NCBI GenBank assembly: GCA_031417915.1
Contig: JANOWN010000011.1
Location: 14,418 to 78,417, forward strand
Direction of reading: 5' to 3'
DNA length: 64,000 nucleotides
Origin: Methylotenera_A sp031417915
Lineage (GTDB): Bacteria > Pseudomonadota > Gammaproteobacteria > Burkholderiales > Methylophilaceae
Shown: positions 7,456 through 16,064 of the stretch, in pieces
Layout: every line of letters starts with the position of its first letter
Position numbering within the stretch: position 1 is the first letter of the stretch
Position numbers and translations under genes: made by a program
Notes under the pieces: generated by a model
Database searches by the model: none
Seen by the model: only the letters and a program-made list of their open reading frames with translations
Told to the model about the DNA's origin: nothing

Positions 7456-9004
7456 TAAAATTAACTAAACTTTTGCCTGTCATTTCCGCAGGTTGAGGCA
7501 CGCCCATCATGGCCAGCAGCGTTGGCGCAATGTCAGAAAGGGCGCCAGTGCTAGCAACCGACGCTTTGCGGCCGACGTAAATAAATGGCACCAAGTTGGT
7601 CGTATGCTGCGTGTGCATTTGATTATTATTATGGTCATGCATTTGCTCGGCGTTGCCGTGGTCGGCGGTAATAATCACCTCTGCGCCAGTCGATTTTGCA
7701 GCTTCAACGACGCGACCAACACAAATATCCAGCATTTCGATTGCTCTGCAAGCCGCATGGATATTGCCTGTGTGGCCTACCATATCGCCGTTTGCGTAGT
7801 TGCAAACAATCGCATTGTATTTTTTGCTCTTAATCGCTTCCACCAACTTATCGGTCACTTCTGGCGCGCTCATTTCTGGCTGCAAGTCGTAGGTGGCCAC
7901 TTTGGGTGAAGGCACCATAATGCGGTCTTCGCCCGTAAATATGGCCTCAATGCCGCCGTTAAAAAAGAAAGTGACGTGTGGATATTTTTCGGTTTCGGCG
8001 ATGCGTAGTTGCGTTAAGCCTAAGTTTTGTATGTATTCGCCAAAGGTATTCGGTACGCTGGTAGCGGTAAAAATTGGCGTGGTCTTGCGCTGATTTTGGT
8101 CGTGCTGCGTCAGCGTGAAAAAATTGGATAATTGAACAACTCTATTTCTTTCAAAACCATCAAATTTTTCGTTCAAAATCGCATCGGTGAGTTGGCGCGC
8201 GCGGTCGCTTCTAAAATTCATATACACAACGGCATCGCCATCCTCTAAGCGCGGCGCGGCTTCCAGCGGTGCATTAATTACCGTGCATTTCACAAATTCG
8301 TCAGATTCTTTGCGCGCGTAAGCGTTGTGCAAAGCATCAGAAGCAGTTGCTTCGGTAAATTCGCCAACGCCATTCACAATCATATTATAAGCGGGCGCCA
8401 CGCGCTCCCAGCGTTTGTCTCTATCCATACTGTAAAAGCGCCCCGAAATACTGGCAATTTTGCCCACGTCAAGTGCTTTAATTTTGTCTTCCACTGCCAC
8501 TAAATAAGGCGCAGCGCTAATCGGCGGCGTATCGCGACCATCTAAAAATGCATGAATAAAAACGCGCTGCAAGCCTTGCTGGACGGCCATTTCTAGCATG
8601 GTGAGAATATGGTCGATGTGGCTATGCACGCCGCCATCAGACAATAGCCCAAAAATATGTAACGCTTTGTTGTTGGCTTTTAGGTTTTGCAAAGCTTGCA
8701 CTAAGGCTTTACTTTTAAAAAACTCGCCACTGGCAATGCTATTATTAATCCGCTCAAAATCTTGAAATACAATGCGCCCCGCACCCATGTTTAAATGACC
8801 GACTTCGGAGTTGCCCATTTGCCCGTCAGGCAAGCCTACAAAATGCTCGGAGGCGTTAATTAGCGTGTGTGGAAATTGCGCTTTTAGCGCATCTAAATTC
8901 GGCGTACTCGCTTGCGCAATGGCATTATCCTTTGTATCAGGATTATAACCAACACCATCTAAAATCAACAAAATGACTGGTGTAATTTGGGGAGTCGTTT
9001 GCAT
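7448..9004 (-). CDS. gpmI: 2,3-bisphosphoglycerate-independent phosphoglycerate mutase
   Basis: Interconverts 3- and 2-phosphoglycerate in lower glycolysis using two metal ions and a phosphoserine. The 518 residues match the family. Seen: LILDGVGYN at the start, nucleophile Ser66 in GQMGNSEVGH, the HSHIDH segment, and the late metal-binding HGNAEQM and HTQHTTNLVPF motifs. Residues 409-421 (GNIHAACRAIE) are encoded by a copy of the dispersed repeat without changing protein length. First gene of the gpmI-envC unit, divergent from the rhodanese gene. Confidence 0.97.
   Translation of the reverse strand: MQTTPQITPVILLILDGVGYNPDTKDNAIAQASTPNLDALKAQFPHTLINASEHFVGLPDGQMGNSEVGHLNMGAGRIVFQDFERINNSIASGEFFKSKALVQALQNLKANNKALHIFGLLSDGGVHSHIDHILTMLEMAVQQGLQRVFIHAFLDGRDTPPISAAPYLVAVEDKIKALDVGKIASISGRFYSMDRDKRWERVAPAYNMIVNGVGEFTEATASDALHNAYARKESDEFVKCTVINAPLEAAPRLEDGDAVVYMNFRSDRARQLTDAILNEKFDGFERNRVVQLSNFFTLTQHDQNQRKTTPIFTATSVPNTFGEYIQNLGLTQLRIAETEKYPHVTFFFNGGIEAIFTGEDRIMVPSPKVATYDLQPEMSAPEVTDKLVEAIKSKKYNAIVCNYANGDMVGHTGNIHAACRAIEMLDICVGRVVEAAKSTGAEVIITADHGNAEQMHDHNNNQMHTQHTTNLVPFIYVGRKASVASTGALSDIAPTLLAMMGVPQPAEMTGKSLVNFNA
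7743..7778 (+). repeat. dispersed CGCATGGATATTGG repeat, inside gpmI
   Basis: Holds GCCGCATGGATATTG preceded by CTCTGCAA; the right arm is diverged. In the gpmI reading frame it gives NIHAACRA in a surface-type segment between HTG and the following helix. Confidence 0.6.
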
Positions 9005-9136
9005 CGTAAAATCTTTAAAAATTAGAATGAGAACTCTATTATAATAGGCGCTAGCGAAAAACGCATATAATCAACGCGAATTGGCTTGAATTTAATATAA
9101 GTAGCGCCATCTAATTAAAAATTACTTAGGAATTAA

Positions 9137-9553
9137 ATGTTTGAATTTGTAAAACACAATGCATTGTTAATTGGCTTGGCGATAGGCTCTGGCCTAGCCT
9201 TACTGTGGCCATTGTTAAATCGCGGCGCTAGCGGTGTGCCCAATGTTTCGGCAATCGAGGCAGTGTTGCTGATGAGCCGAAATAAGGCGCTGGTGTTAGA
9301 TGTGCGCGACCCTGCTGAGTTTGCAGCTGGACATATTCAGGGTGCAAGAAATATCCCAGTGGCAGAGCTGGCAAGCCGATTAAAAGAAATTGAAAAATTT
9401 AAAGACAAACCTGTCTTGGTGCATTGCCAGCGCGGCATGCGTGCCAAAACCGCTTGCGGCATTTTGCGTGCGCAGCAATTTAGCCAGTTAAATAATCTGC
9501 AAGGCGGCTTGGATACGTGGATTGAAGCAAAAATGCCTTTGAATAAGGCATAA
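9137..9553 (+). CDS. membrane-anchored rhodanese-like protein
   Basis: A 138-residue protein with one N-terminal membrane helix (about 9-27) and a rhodanese domain: LDVRDPAEFAAGHIQGARNIP and active-site loop HCQRGMRAKTA with the catalytic Cys. This is the YibN-like type that stands before grxC and secB in many proteobacteria. Rhodaneses transfer sulfane sulfur; the partner here is unknown. An AGGA site precedes the ATG. First gene of the rhodanese-grxC-secB-SH3-gpsA run. Confidence 0.9.
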   Translation: MFEFVKHNALLIGLAIGSGLALLWPLLNRGASGVPNVSAIEAVLLMSRNKALVLDVRDPAEFAAGHIQGARNIPVAELASRLKEIEKFKDKPVLVHCQRGMRAKTACGILRAQQFSQLNNLQGGLDTWIEAKMPLNKA

Positions 9554-9557
9554 AATT

Positions 9558-9815
9558 ATGCCAAAAGTATTCATGTATTCGACAGCCACTTGTCCCTTTT
9601 GCGTCAATGCTGAGCGCTTGTTATTGAGCAAAGGTGTGGCAGAAATCAACAAAATTCGTGTGGATTTACAACCTGAACAGCGCATCGAGATGATGCAAAA
9701 GACTGGCCGCCGCACCGTGCCACAAATTTATATTGGTGATCAACATATTGGTGGGTTTGAAGAATTGCGCGCGCTAGATTTGGCGGGCGGACTGGAACCT
9801 TTGTTGGCTAAATAA
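9558..9815 (+). CDS. grxC: glutaredoxin 3
   Basis: An 85-residue dithiol glutaredoxin: CPFC active site (Cys14 and Cys17), TVPQIYIGDQHIGGFEEL glutathione-binding segment with the cis-Pro. It reduces disulfides and glutathione mixed disulfides in the cytoplasm. It starts 4 bases after the rhodanese stop and so is co-transcribed. Grx3 next to secB is a classical order. Confidence 0.95.
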   Translation: MPKVFMYSTATCPFCVNAERLLLSKGVAEINKIRVDLQPEQRIEMMQKTGRRTVPQIYIGDQHIGGFEELRALDLAGGLEPLLAK

Positions 9816-9900
9816 TCGTTAGAATAAAAACCAATTAAACGCTAAAATATTGCATGAAATTAAATTTTTAATCACCACCAATAAACATAGGAAAAATCAC

Positions 9901-10398
9901 ATGGCAAAAGATAAAAAAGCAGCAGCGCCAGAAGCGGCGCCAGCGGCAGAGAACGTGCAACCAGGTTTTGGCATCGAGAAATTATATGTAAAAGATGCCT
10001 CGATCGAAGTGCCCAATGCACCACAAATTTTTACTGAGCGCACTGCGCCGCAAGTGAATGTGGAGATTGGCAATGCTGGCCAAAGGTTAGAGCAGGGCAT
10101 ATTTGAAGTATCAATTAAAGTGACAGTAACGGCTAAAATCGGCGAAAAAACCGCATTTTTGGTCGAAGTGACGCAAGCAGGTATTTTTGCGATACGCAAT
10201 GTGCCAGATGAGAATTTAGAGATTATCATTGGCGTTACTTGCCCTAATATTTTATTCCCATATGCGCGCGAGGCGGTTTCAGATATGGTTACCCGCGCTG
10301 GTTTTGCGCCAGTGCTGCTAAGCCCAATTAATTTTGAAGCTTTGTACATGCAACAAAAACAGCAGCAAGCTGAAAATGCGGGCGCCAAACCAAATTAA
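9901..10398 (+). CDS. secB: protein-export chaperone SecB
   Basis: Tetrameric cytoplasmic chaperone that keeps preproteins unfolded and hands them to SecA. Seen: GFGIEKLYVKDASIEVPNAP, LEVTQAGIF-like LVEVTQAGIF and the conserved CPNILFPYAREAVSDMVTRAGFAPVLLSPINFEALY run. ATG at 9901 is chosen over the earlier in-frame ATG at 9850 because AGGAAA precedes it and the family begins MAxxK. The N-terminus carries an Ala-rich extension of about 20 residues, which is common in betaproteobacteria. Confidence 0.96.
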   Translation: MAKDKKAAAPEAAPAAENVQPGFGIEKLYVKDASIEVPNAPQIFTERTAPQVNVEIGNAGQRLEQGIFEVSIKVTVTAKIGEKTAFLVEVTQAGIFAIRNVPDENLEIIIGVTCPNILFPYAREAVSDMVTRAGFAPVLLSPINFEALYMQQKQQQAENAGAKPN

Positions 10399-10417
10399 TA
10401 TTCCTAAGCGTTTATTA

Positions 10418-10882
10418 ATGCCAGACTTAGGTATGCCAGGCTTTGCTAAGGTTTTAATCTTAGCTTTAAGCTTGGTTTTTTCTTGTTCGGCGCTTGCCTT
10501 AGATTTTCGCTCGGTTGTGCTGGCTAAGGCGATTTTATATGATGCGCCATCTAAAGAAGCTAACAAGTTATACATTTTAAGCGCTGGCTATCCTGTTGAA
10601 ATCATTGTAAATTTGGGTGATTGGTTGAAAGTGCGCGATCAGCAGGGCGGTTTAAGTTGGATAGAAAATAAAAATTTAAGCAGCAAACGTACAGTGCTGG
10701 TAATAGAAAATACTGAGATTAAATCGGCTGAAAATGCCAGTGCGCCTTTGCTCGCGACGGTAGATAAAGATGTGACACTTGAGATGCTGTCTCCCATCAT
10801 CAAAAACGGCTGGGTGAAAGTTAAACATCGCGATGGCATTATTGGTTTTGTGCAGGCTAGTGCGTTGTGGGGTGCCAGTTGA
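10418..10882 (+). CDS. exported SH3-domain protein
   Basis: About 154 residues: a signal peptide (LILALSLVFSCSALA) followed by two bacterial SH3-like segments (about 30-85 and 95-150) with the pattern VVLAKAILYDAPSKEANKLY and GWVKVKHRDGIIGFV. SH3 domains of this type are thought to bind cell wall or other periplasmic ligands. The start could also be ATG at 10433, since neither has a strong ribosome site. It lies between secB and gpsA in one unit. Confidence 0.78.
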   Translation: MPDLGMPGFAKVLILALSLVFSCSALALDFRSVVLAKAILYDAPSKEANKLYILSAGYPVEIIVNLGDWLKVRDQQGGLSWIENKNLSSKRTVLVIENTEIKSAENASAPLLATVDKDVTLEMLSPIIKNGWVKVKHRDGIIGFVQASALWGAS

Positions 10883-10894
10883 ATAGAGGCCTAA

Positions 10895-11902
10895 ATGGCT
10901 AAAGTAGCGGGCTCTAAAATTGCTGTGCTGGGTGCAGGCGCATGGGGCACGGCGTTGGCCATGCAAATTAGCGTAAAGCACCAAGTTTCTTTATGGGCGC
11001 GCAATGCGGGCCATGTTTCTGGCATGCGCAAAGCACGCGCTAACCCGATGTATTTGGGTGATTTTCAATTTAACGATAATCTGCAAGTTGAAGATGATTT
11101 AGGCGCGGCGATTGAAGGCGCAGACCTTATTTTATCCGTTGTGCCTACCGCAGGCTTTCGCAATATGTTAGAACAAATCAAAGCGTTAAACTCTACTCAG
11201 CCCATAATTTGGGCGCATAAAGGTTTGGAGCCGCAATCCGCCAAATTGCCGCACGAAGTCGCGCAGGAAGAGCTAGGTTCAAATCAACATTGGGGCGCGC
11301 TTTCTGGCCCCAGCTTTGCGGCAGAGCTTGTGCGCGGCTTGCCAACCGCGGTGACATTGGCTGCGAATCATGCAGACTTTGCGTTGCAAGCCGCCAATTT
11401 AATTCATGGCAACAACTTAAGAGTTTATAACAGTACCGATGTGGTCGGTGTTTCGGTCGGCGGCGCGGTTAAAAACGTTATGGCGATTGCGGCTGGCATT
11501 TCGGACGGCATGGGTTTTGGCAACAACGCGCGCGCCGCCATGATTACACGCGGCCTAGCAGAAATCACCCGTTTTGGGGTGGCGCTTGGCGCAAAAACCG
11601 AGACTTTTATGGGTTTGGCAGGCGCGGGCGATTTAATTTTAACCTGCACTGGGCAATATTCGCGTAACCGCGAAGTTGGTCTGCAGCTAGCTTCTGGCAA
11701 GGCGTTGGAGGAAGTGTTAAAAGGCTTAGGCCACGTCGCAGAAGGCGTCAACACGGCGCGAGAAGTGATGCGCCGCGCCGATAGTATGGGCATTGATATG
11801 CCGATTACTTATGAAGTCAATCAGGCGCTGACGCACGGAAAATCTGCGCGTGAAGCGGTGACGGATTTGCTAGGTCGCGAGCAAAAATCTGAAGTGATTT
11901 AG
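10895..11902 (+). CDS. gpsA: NAD(P)+-dependent glycerol-3-phosphate dehydrogenase
   Basis: Makes sn-glycerol 3-phosphate from dihydroxyacetone phosphate for phospholipid synthesis. 335 residues, full length. Rossmann motif VLGAGAWGTALA at the N-terminus, the VGGAVKNVMAIAAGISDGMGFGNNARAA catalytic Lys region, and GLAGAGDLILTCTGQYSRNREVG. AGAGG stands 5 bases before the ATG. Its stop overlaps that of trmL by four bases on the other strand. Confidence 0.97.
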   Translation: MAKVAGSKIAVLGAGAWGTALAMQISVKHQVSLWARNAGHVSGMRKARANPMYLGDFQFNDNLQVEDDLGAAIEGADLILSVVPTAGFRNMLEQIKALNSTQPIIWAHKGLEPQSAKLPHEVAQEELGSNQHWGALSGPSFAAELVRGLPTAVTLAANHADFALQAANLIHGNNLRVYNSTDVVGVSVGGAVKNVMAIAAGISDGMGFGNNARAAMITRGLAEITRFGVALGAKTETFMGLAGAGDLILTCTGQYSRNREVGLQLASGKALEEVLKGLGHVAEGVNTAREVMRRADSMGIDMPITYEVNQALTHGKSAREAVTDLLGREQKSEVI

Positions 11903-12363
11903 CTTCCACCTTCAAACCCTACCTGCCGCCAAGCCTCATACAGCAATACTGCGGCGCTATTCGACAAATTCAAACTTCTACTTTCGGGTAACATCGGCAA
12001 GCGCAGTCTGTTTTCTGGCGCAAATTCAGTGCGAATTTCTTCTGGTAAGCCGCGTGTTTCAGGACCAAACACAAATACATCGCCTGCTTTAAATTCAACA
12101 TTTGCATAGTTTTGGCTGCCCTTGGTAGTGATTGCAAATAGTCGCTTGCCAGCCATCGCCACTTTAAAATTCGCCCAATTTTTGTGAATATTTAAATTCG
12201 CATATTCGTGATAATCCAAACCCGCGCGTTTAAGCTGTTTATCTTCCAACTTAAATCCTAGCGGCTCAATCAAGTGCAATACCGCGCCACTATTAGCGCA
12301 TAGACGAATGATATTACCCGTATTGGGTGGAATCTCGGGTTCGAATAAGGCGATATGAAACAT
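11899..12363 (-). CDS. trmL: tRNA (cytidine(34)-2'-O)-methyltransferase
   Basis: A 154-residue SPOUT-class methyltransferase that methylates the wobble ribose of certain leucine tRNAs. Motifs: FEPEIPPNTGNIIRLCANSG at the start, FGPETRGLP, and the knot-forming LNLSNSAAVLLYEAWRQ at the end. Length matches TrmL. Convergent with gpsA, with overlapping stop codons. Confidence 0.94.
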   Translation of the reverse strand: MFHIALFEPEIPPNTGNIIRLCANSGAVLHLIEPLGFKLEDKQLKRAGLDYHEYANLNIHKNWANFKVAMAGKRLFAITTKGSQNYANVEFKAGDVFVFGPETRGLPEEIRTEFAPENRLRLPMLPESRSLNLSNSAAVLLYEAWRQVGFEGGS

Positions 12364-12430
12364 AGCGCTATTTTACAGCAATATGCGCAAAGCTTTTTTG
12401 TAAAGCAGTCTTTAAATGTTTAAATAAGAT

Positions 12431-12466
12431 ACCCTGTAAAGCTCATGGATATTGGTCTGCAGGGCA
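12431..12466 (+). repeat. dispersed CGCATGGATATTGG repeat, intergenic copy
   Basis: Holds CTCATGGATATTGGTCTGCAG followed by GGCA. The left arm is diverged (CCCTGTAAAG). It lies in the 193-base gap between trmL and the methyltransferase gene. Confidence 0.75.
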
Positions 12467-12479
12467 GGTGTTTAAGCGG

Positions 12480-12550
12480 TCATTCTGAGTGAAGCGAAAA
12501 ATCTAGCTTTTATCCTACCTCCTCGCCGTCATTCCCGGTAGGGGGAATCC
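12480..12550. repeat. two short repeat fragments (TCATTCTGAG... and ATTCCC...GGGAAT)
   Basis: 12480-12504 reads TCATTCTGAGTGAAGCG and on, a common dispersed bacterial repeat type. 12526-12550 reads CCGTCATTCCCGGTAGGGGG followed by AATCC; it is one arm of the same element that is complete at 35858-35939. They fill the space just after the methyltransferase stop, so this gap is a pocket of repeats rather than coding DNA. Confidence 0.6.
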
Positions 12551-12556
12551 ATTTCA

Positions 12557-14115
12557 TCAAAGTAAACTTTGTTGCCTTGCCTCATCTACTACTTCCTCAG
12601 CAGTTTTAACCATATCTACTCTAGCCATTGGCAAATCTATGCGCTTGCCTTCTAAAATCTCTTCAATGGTAATAATTTGAATTCTGTCATCTTCACGATT
12701 TAGCAATGGATGCTTATATTTGCCAGCTGCGGCAACTTCTTTGAGCATAGGGGCTGTGGGTTTATCCATTGTGATAAGTATGCCAATCTCAGCTTTTTCG
12801 CGCTGCCTGTCGCTGTTAAGTGTTGCAATTGTCGCCCGATTGGCCCCGCCTGATTTAACTTGGAATATTGCTTTTCCATTTTCGGTATTGGATACTAAGA
12901 AATAGGCTATCCCATCCACACCGCCATCGGCACCTTTTTTGTCATTGATACGTGCTTGATTATTTGAGTAGGTAAGCACTGCCCACTTTTCAAACTCTTT
13001 ACGCGTTTTATCATCTTTGCGATTGGCTAAAGCAATAGCAGACTCAATATCTTTTGGTACACCATCAAGCTGAATGTTTGATTCAATAGATGACCATTCA
13101 TTTGGGTAGCTGTCCTCTAAGCGCTTGAGTATTAAGCTAATACTTTGAAACGTAATATCAATACCAATCCATCTACGATTTAATCTTTGAGCCACAGCAA
13201 CAGTTGTACCACAGCCACAATAAGCATCAAGTACTACTTCACCCTCATTACTACTTGCTTTAATTACACGATCAAGTAGTGATTCTGGTTTTTGTGTAGG
13301 GTAACCTAAGCGTTCTTTGGCTGCTGGGTTTATTACTGAAATCTCCCACCAGTCAGCCATAGGCGAGCCATCAGACTTTACATCTTCACTGCTAGCCAGA
13401 CGTTTACCAGACTCATCATATGCTGCTTGTTGCTTCATCCCTTTCCATCTTTTAATAGTACCAGGGGATAGATCTGTATATTGTGTATTAAATGTGCTTT
13501 TTTCTGATTTACTGTAAAAAAGAATTACGTCATGATTACTAACAAACTGACTTTGTTTGATAGACCACTTTCTGTAGGCCCAGATAATTTCATTTCTAAA
13601 GTCGCCACCTTGCCCGCAAAATACACTATCTAATATAAGTTTTAAATAATGTGAGGCCGTAGGGTCGCAATGCAAATAAAAACTACCTGTAGGTTTTAGA
13701 ACGCGATGAATTTCAACAATACGCAGCGTCATGTGGACTAGGTAAGCAAATAAGTCACCTTCGCCTAAAACTTTGTGCAAACCACGAATTAGCTCTACTG
13801 TTTGATTGGTAAGTTTGCCATTTTGCAAATTGGCAATATCGGTAATGTAGTTAAAGCCTTCAATCGCTTCATCACCCCATTCCCAAGTATCCATAAAAGC
13901 TTGCGCTTGCGCCTTATCGCCATCGGTGCCGATATTATTGTAAATTTGGAAGTAATTGCGTTTAGAGTTAAAGGGTGGGTCGATATAGCATAAATCAACA
14001 CTATCAGAAGCAACTTTACGTCTTAATACATCTAAATTATCACCATAAAAAAGTTGGTTTTTACTTAGTGGGTAGGTAAAATTTGCTTGCTTGCTTGCTT
14101 GCTTGCTTGGCTCAT
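12557..14115 (-). CDS. phase-variable DNA methyltransferase fused to nuclease-like domain, out of frame here
   Basis: The likely start is ATG at 14115 with AAGGA upstream. An AAGC tetranucleotide tract follows at once, and in this copy the ATG frame stops after 16 codons. The methyltransferase frame is the next one over; adding one 4-base unit or removing two joins them into 520 residues. The body has motif IV DPPF, then HCDP, and late motif I VLDAYCGCGTT, so beta-class order (N4-C or N6-A). The last about 150 residues hold GADGGVDG and IFQVKSGG, an Mrr-like PD-(D/E)XK pattern. It has no separate R or S gene beside it. Without the start only an internal ATG at 13894 remains, which would lose DPPF, so the protein is probably OFF in this copy. 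Confidence 0.85.
14083..14109. repeat. tetranucleotide (GCTT)n / (AAGC)n tract in methyltransferase start
   Basis: Six perfect GCTT units (14085-14108), with partial units at both ends, make 27 bases of exact period 4. The tract starts 6 bases after the A of the presumed ATG. Such in-frame tetranucleotide tracts cause slipped-strand frameshifting, the known mechanism of phase-variable mod genes in Haemophilus and Neisseria. Confidence 0.95.
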
Positions 14116-14209
14116 ATTTTTGTCCTTACTTTTAATTACTCAAGCCTAAAGTTTATGGTGGGAATTTTGAGATTATTTTAATTTTATACATATATATTAA
14201 CTCAATTGC

Positions 14210-14965
14210 TTATTCGTGCGGTAACGTACGTGCAATCACCCAGCATTCTACATGTGCGGCGCCTGCTTTTTTTAAGGTTTTTGCGAGTTCGTTTAGGCTG
14301 GCGCCTGTGGTCATGACATCATCTACAATCGCAATGCTTTTGCCTGCAAAATTAGTATTTACTTTAAACGCGCCTTTAATGTTTTTTACCCGTTCTTTTA
14401 GGGGTAGGCTGGCTTGTGGCGGGGTAAGGGTTTGTCGAATGACACTTTTAAAATCTAGTTTTTCCTTTTGATTTTTGACTAAAACTTTAGCAATTTCAAG
14501 TGCTTGGTTAAAGCCACGCTCTTTGATGCGCGCAGGATGCATAGGCATTGGGATAATCAAATCGACGGTTCCCATATCAACTTTTTCGCTTAACAAAGCT
14601 CCAAAAAATGCACAAAGGGAAAGCATGTTGCCGTATTTGTAGCGTTGCATCATAGAATCTATCGGAAAATCATACAAAAATACAGCGTGCGTTACATCGA
14701 AATCTGGCGGCGAGCTGATACAGCTACCGCACACTGTTCGATTTAAACCCGTACCGCTAGAACTTAGCCCGCATTGTGGACAGCTTGTTTTTGCATGCCA
14801 AGGTAAATCATTTAAGCATGCCCTACAGACCGCATGGATATTGGGTTGCAGAGCATCAATATTCACATCGCAAAGCAGACATTTTTGTTTAAAAATGGCA
14901 TGCATAAAACGGCTGTAATTTAACAGATGATTATTTTTTAACCAGTTGTTTAGTTGTTGCATCAT
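14210..14965 (-). CDS. comF: ComF family protein (phosphoribosyltransferase fold)
   Basis: A 251-residue protein with an N-terminal four-Cys zinc knuckle (CLLC ... CRAC ... CPQCG ... CGSC) and a C-terminal type I phosphoribosyltransferase domain with the PRPP loop IAIVDDVMTTGASLNEL. ComF is needed for uptake of transforming DNA in competent bacteria and probably works at the inner membrane with ComEC. The segment DALQPNIHAVCRA (about 37-49), between the knuckle pairs, is encoded by a repeat copy. Divergent from bioB; this neighbourhood is usual in betaproteobacteria. Confidence 0.92.
   Translation of the reverse strand: MMQQLNNWLKNNHLLNYSRFMHAIFKQKCLLCDVNIDALQPNIHAVCRACLNDLPWHAKTSCPQCGLSSSGTGLNRTVCGSCISSPPDFDVTHAVFLYDFPIDSMMQRYKYGNMLSLCAFFGALLSEKVDMGTVDLIIPMPMHPARIKERGFNQALEIAKVLVKNQKEKLDFKSVIRQTLTPPQASLPLKERVKNIKGAFKVNTNFAGKSIAIVDDVMTTGASLNELAKTLKKAGAAHVECWVIARTLPHE
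14820..14855 (+). repeat. dispersed CGCATGGATATTGG repeat, inside comF
   Basis: A well kept copy: CTACAGACCGCATGGATATT followed by GGGTTGCAGAGCA. Read in comF it encodes ALQPNIHAVCRA and includes a zinc-knuckle Cys codon. Confidence 0.8.
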
Positions 14966-15022
14966 ATTTGCTTTACAGTATATAATTTGCTAATTCAATT
15001 AAGTACTTACATAAGGTGCGCC

Positions 15023-16048
15023 ATGCTAGAAACATTAAAAAATCCTAGTCAAGAAGCTATTATAAACCTAGATAATCTGAATAAGGCTACCAGCTGTAAA
15101 TCTGAGTCAGTCACAGTAAATCGCTGGAGTGTAGATGAAATAGTCGCGTTGTTTGAGTTACCATTTAGCGATTTAATGCACAAGGCGCAAGTGGTGCATC
15201 GCGAAAATCACGATCCAAACGCGGTGCAAGTAAGCACGCTTTTATCAATAAAAACAGGTGGTTGCAGTGAGGATTGCGGTTATTGCCCGCAAGCTGCACG
15301 TTACCATACCGAAGTAGAAGACGAGCCGCTGATGGCGCTGGATGAAGTGGTAAAAGCTGCGCAAGAAGCCAAAGATAATGGTGCAAGCCGTTTCTGCATG
15401 GGTGCAGCTTGGCGCGGCCCAAAACAACGCGATTTAGAGCCTGTGTTGAAAATGATCGCCGAAGTAAAAGCGATGGGTTTAGAAGCTTGCGCGACGTTGG
15501 GCATGTTAAAAGAAGGCCAAGCCGAGCAATTAAAAGACGCAGGCTTGGATTATTACAATCACAACCTCGACACCGCGCCTGAGTTTTATGGCGATGTGAT
15601 TTCGACGCGCACCTACCAAGACCGCATAGACACGCTTGGGCGAGTTAGAAATGCCGATATTAACGTGTGCAGCGGCGGCATTATTGGCATGGGCGAATCG
15701 CGCAATCAGCGCGCGGGTTTGCTGGCGCAGTTGGCGAATATGGAGCGTCCGCCAGAAAGCGTGCCGATTAATTTGCTGACACAAGTAGAAGGAACTCCTT
15801 TATTTGGTGCTGACGAACTGGATCAAATTGAGTTTGTGCGCACCATTGCAGCGGCGCGCATCACCATGCCGAATAGCTTTGTGCGCCTTTCTGCTGGTCG
15901 CCAAAACATGCATGAAGGGATACAGGCTTTATGCTTTATTGCGGGCGCGAATAGCATTTTTTACGGCGAAAAATTGTTGACGACGGGCAACCCAGAAGCG
16001 GAAACAGATCAGAATTTATTTGCCAAGCTTGGCATTAAGAAAATCTAG
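15023..16048 (+). CDS. bioB: biotin synthase
   Basis: Radical SAM enzyme that inserts sulfur into dethiobiotin, the last step of biotin synthesis. 341 residues from ATG 15023, which is preceded by AAGGTG; the longer frame from 14954 has no family support. Radical-SAM cluster motif CSEDCGYC, and Arg/Asn residues around RTYQDRIDT and GQNMHEG-like GRQNMHEGIQA. First gene of bioB-bioF-bioH-bioC-bioD. A TATAAT at 14981-14986 may be its -10 box; no BirA-type operator palindrome is visible. Confidence 0.97.
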   Translation: MLETLKNPSQEAIINLDNLNKATSCKSESVTVNRWSVDEIVALFELPFSDLMHKAQVVHRENHDPNAVQVSTLLSIKTGGCSEDCGYCPQAARYHTEVEDEPLMALDEVVKAAQEAKDNGASRFCMGAAWRGPKQRDLEPVLKMIAEVKAMGLEACATLGMLKEGQAEQLKDAGLDYYNHNLDTAPEFYGDVISTRTYQDRIDTLGRVRNADINVCSGGIIGMGESRNQRAGLLAQLANMERPPESVPINLLTQVEGTPLFGADELDQIEFVRTIAAARITMPNSFVRLSAGRQNMHEGIQALCFIAGANSIFYGEKLLTTGNPEAETDQNLFAKLGIKKI

Positions 16049-16064
16049 GCATAAGCAAAATTTA

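Noticed and set aside
13795..14013. Open frame overlapping the start of the methyltransferase gene in another frame
   Set aside because: It has no ribosome site or family motif, and it covers the DPPF-coding part of the methyltransferase in the wrong frame.
14966..15022. Possible biotin operator or riboswitch before bioB
   Set aside because: A TATAAT is present, but there is no BirA-type palindrome (TTGTAAAC-like arms) and the leader is too short for a riboswitch.
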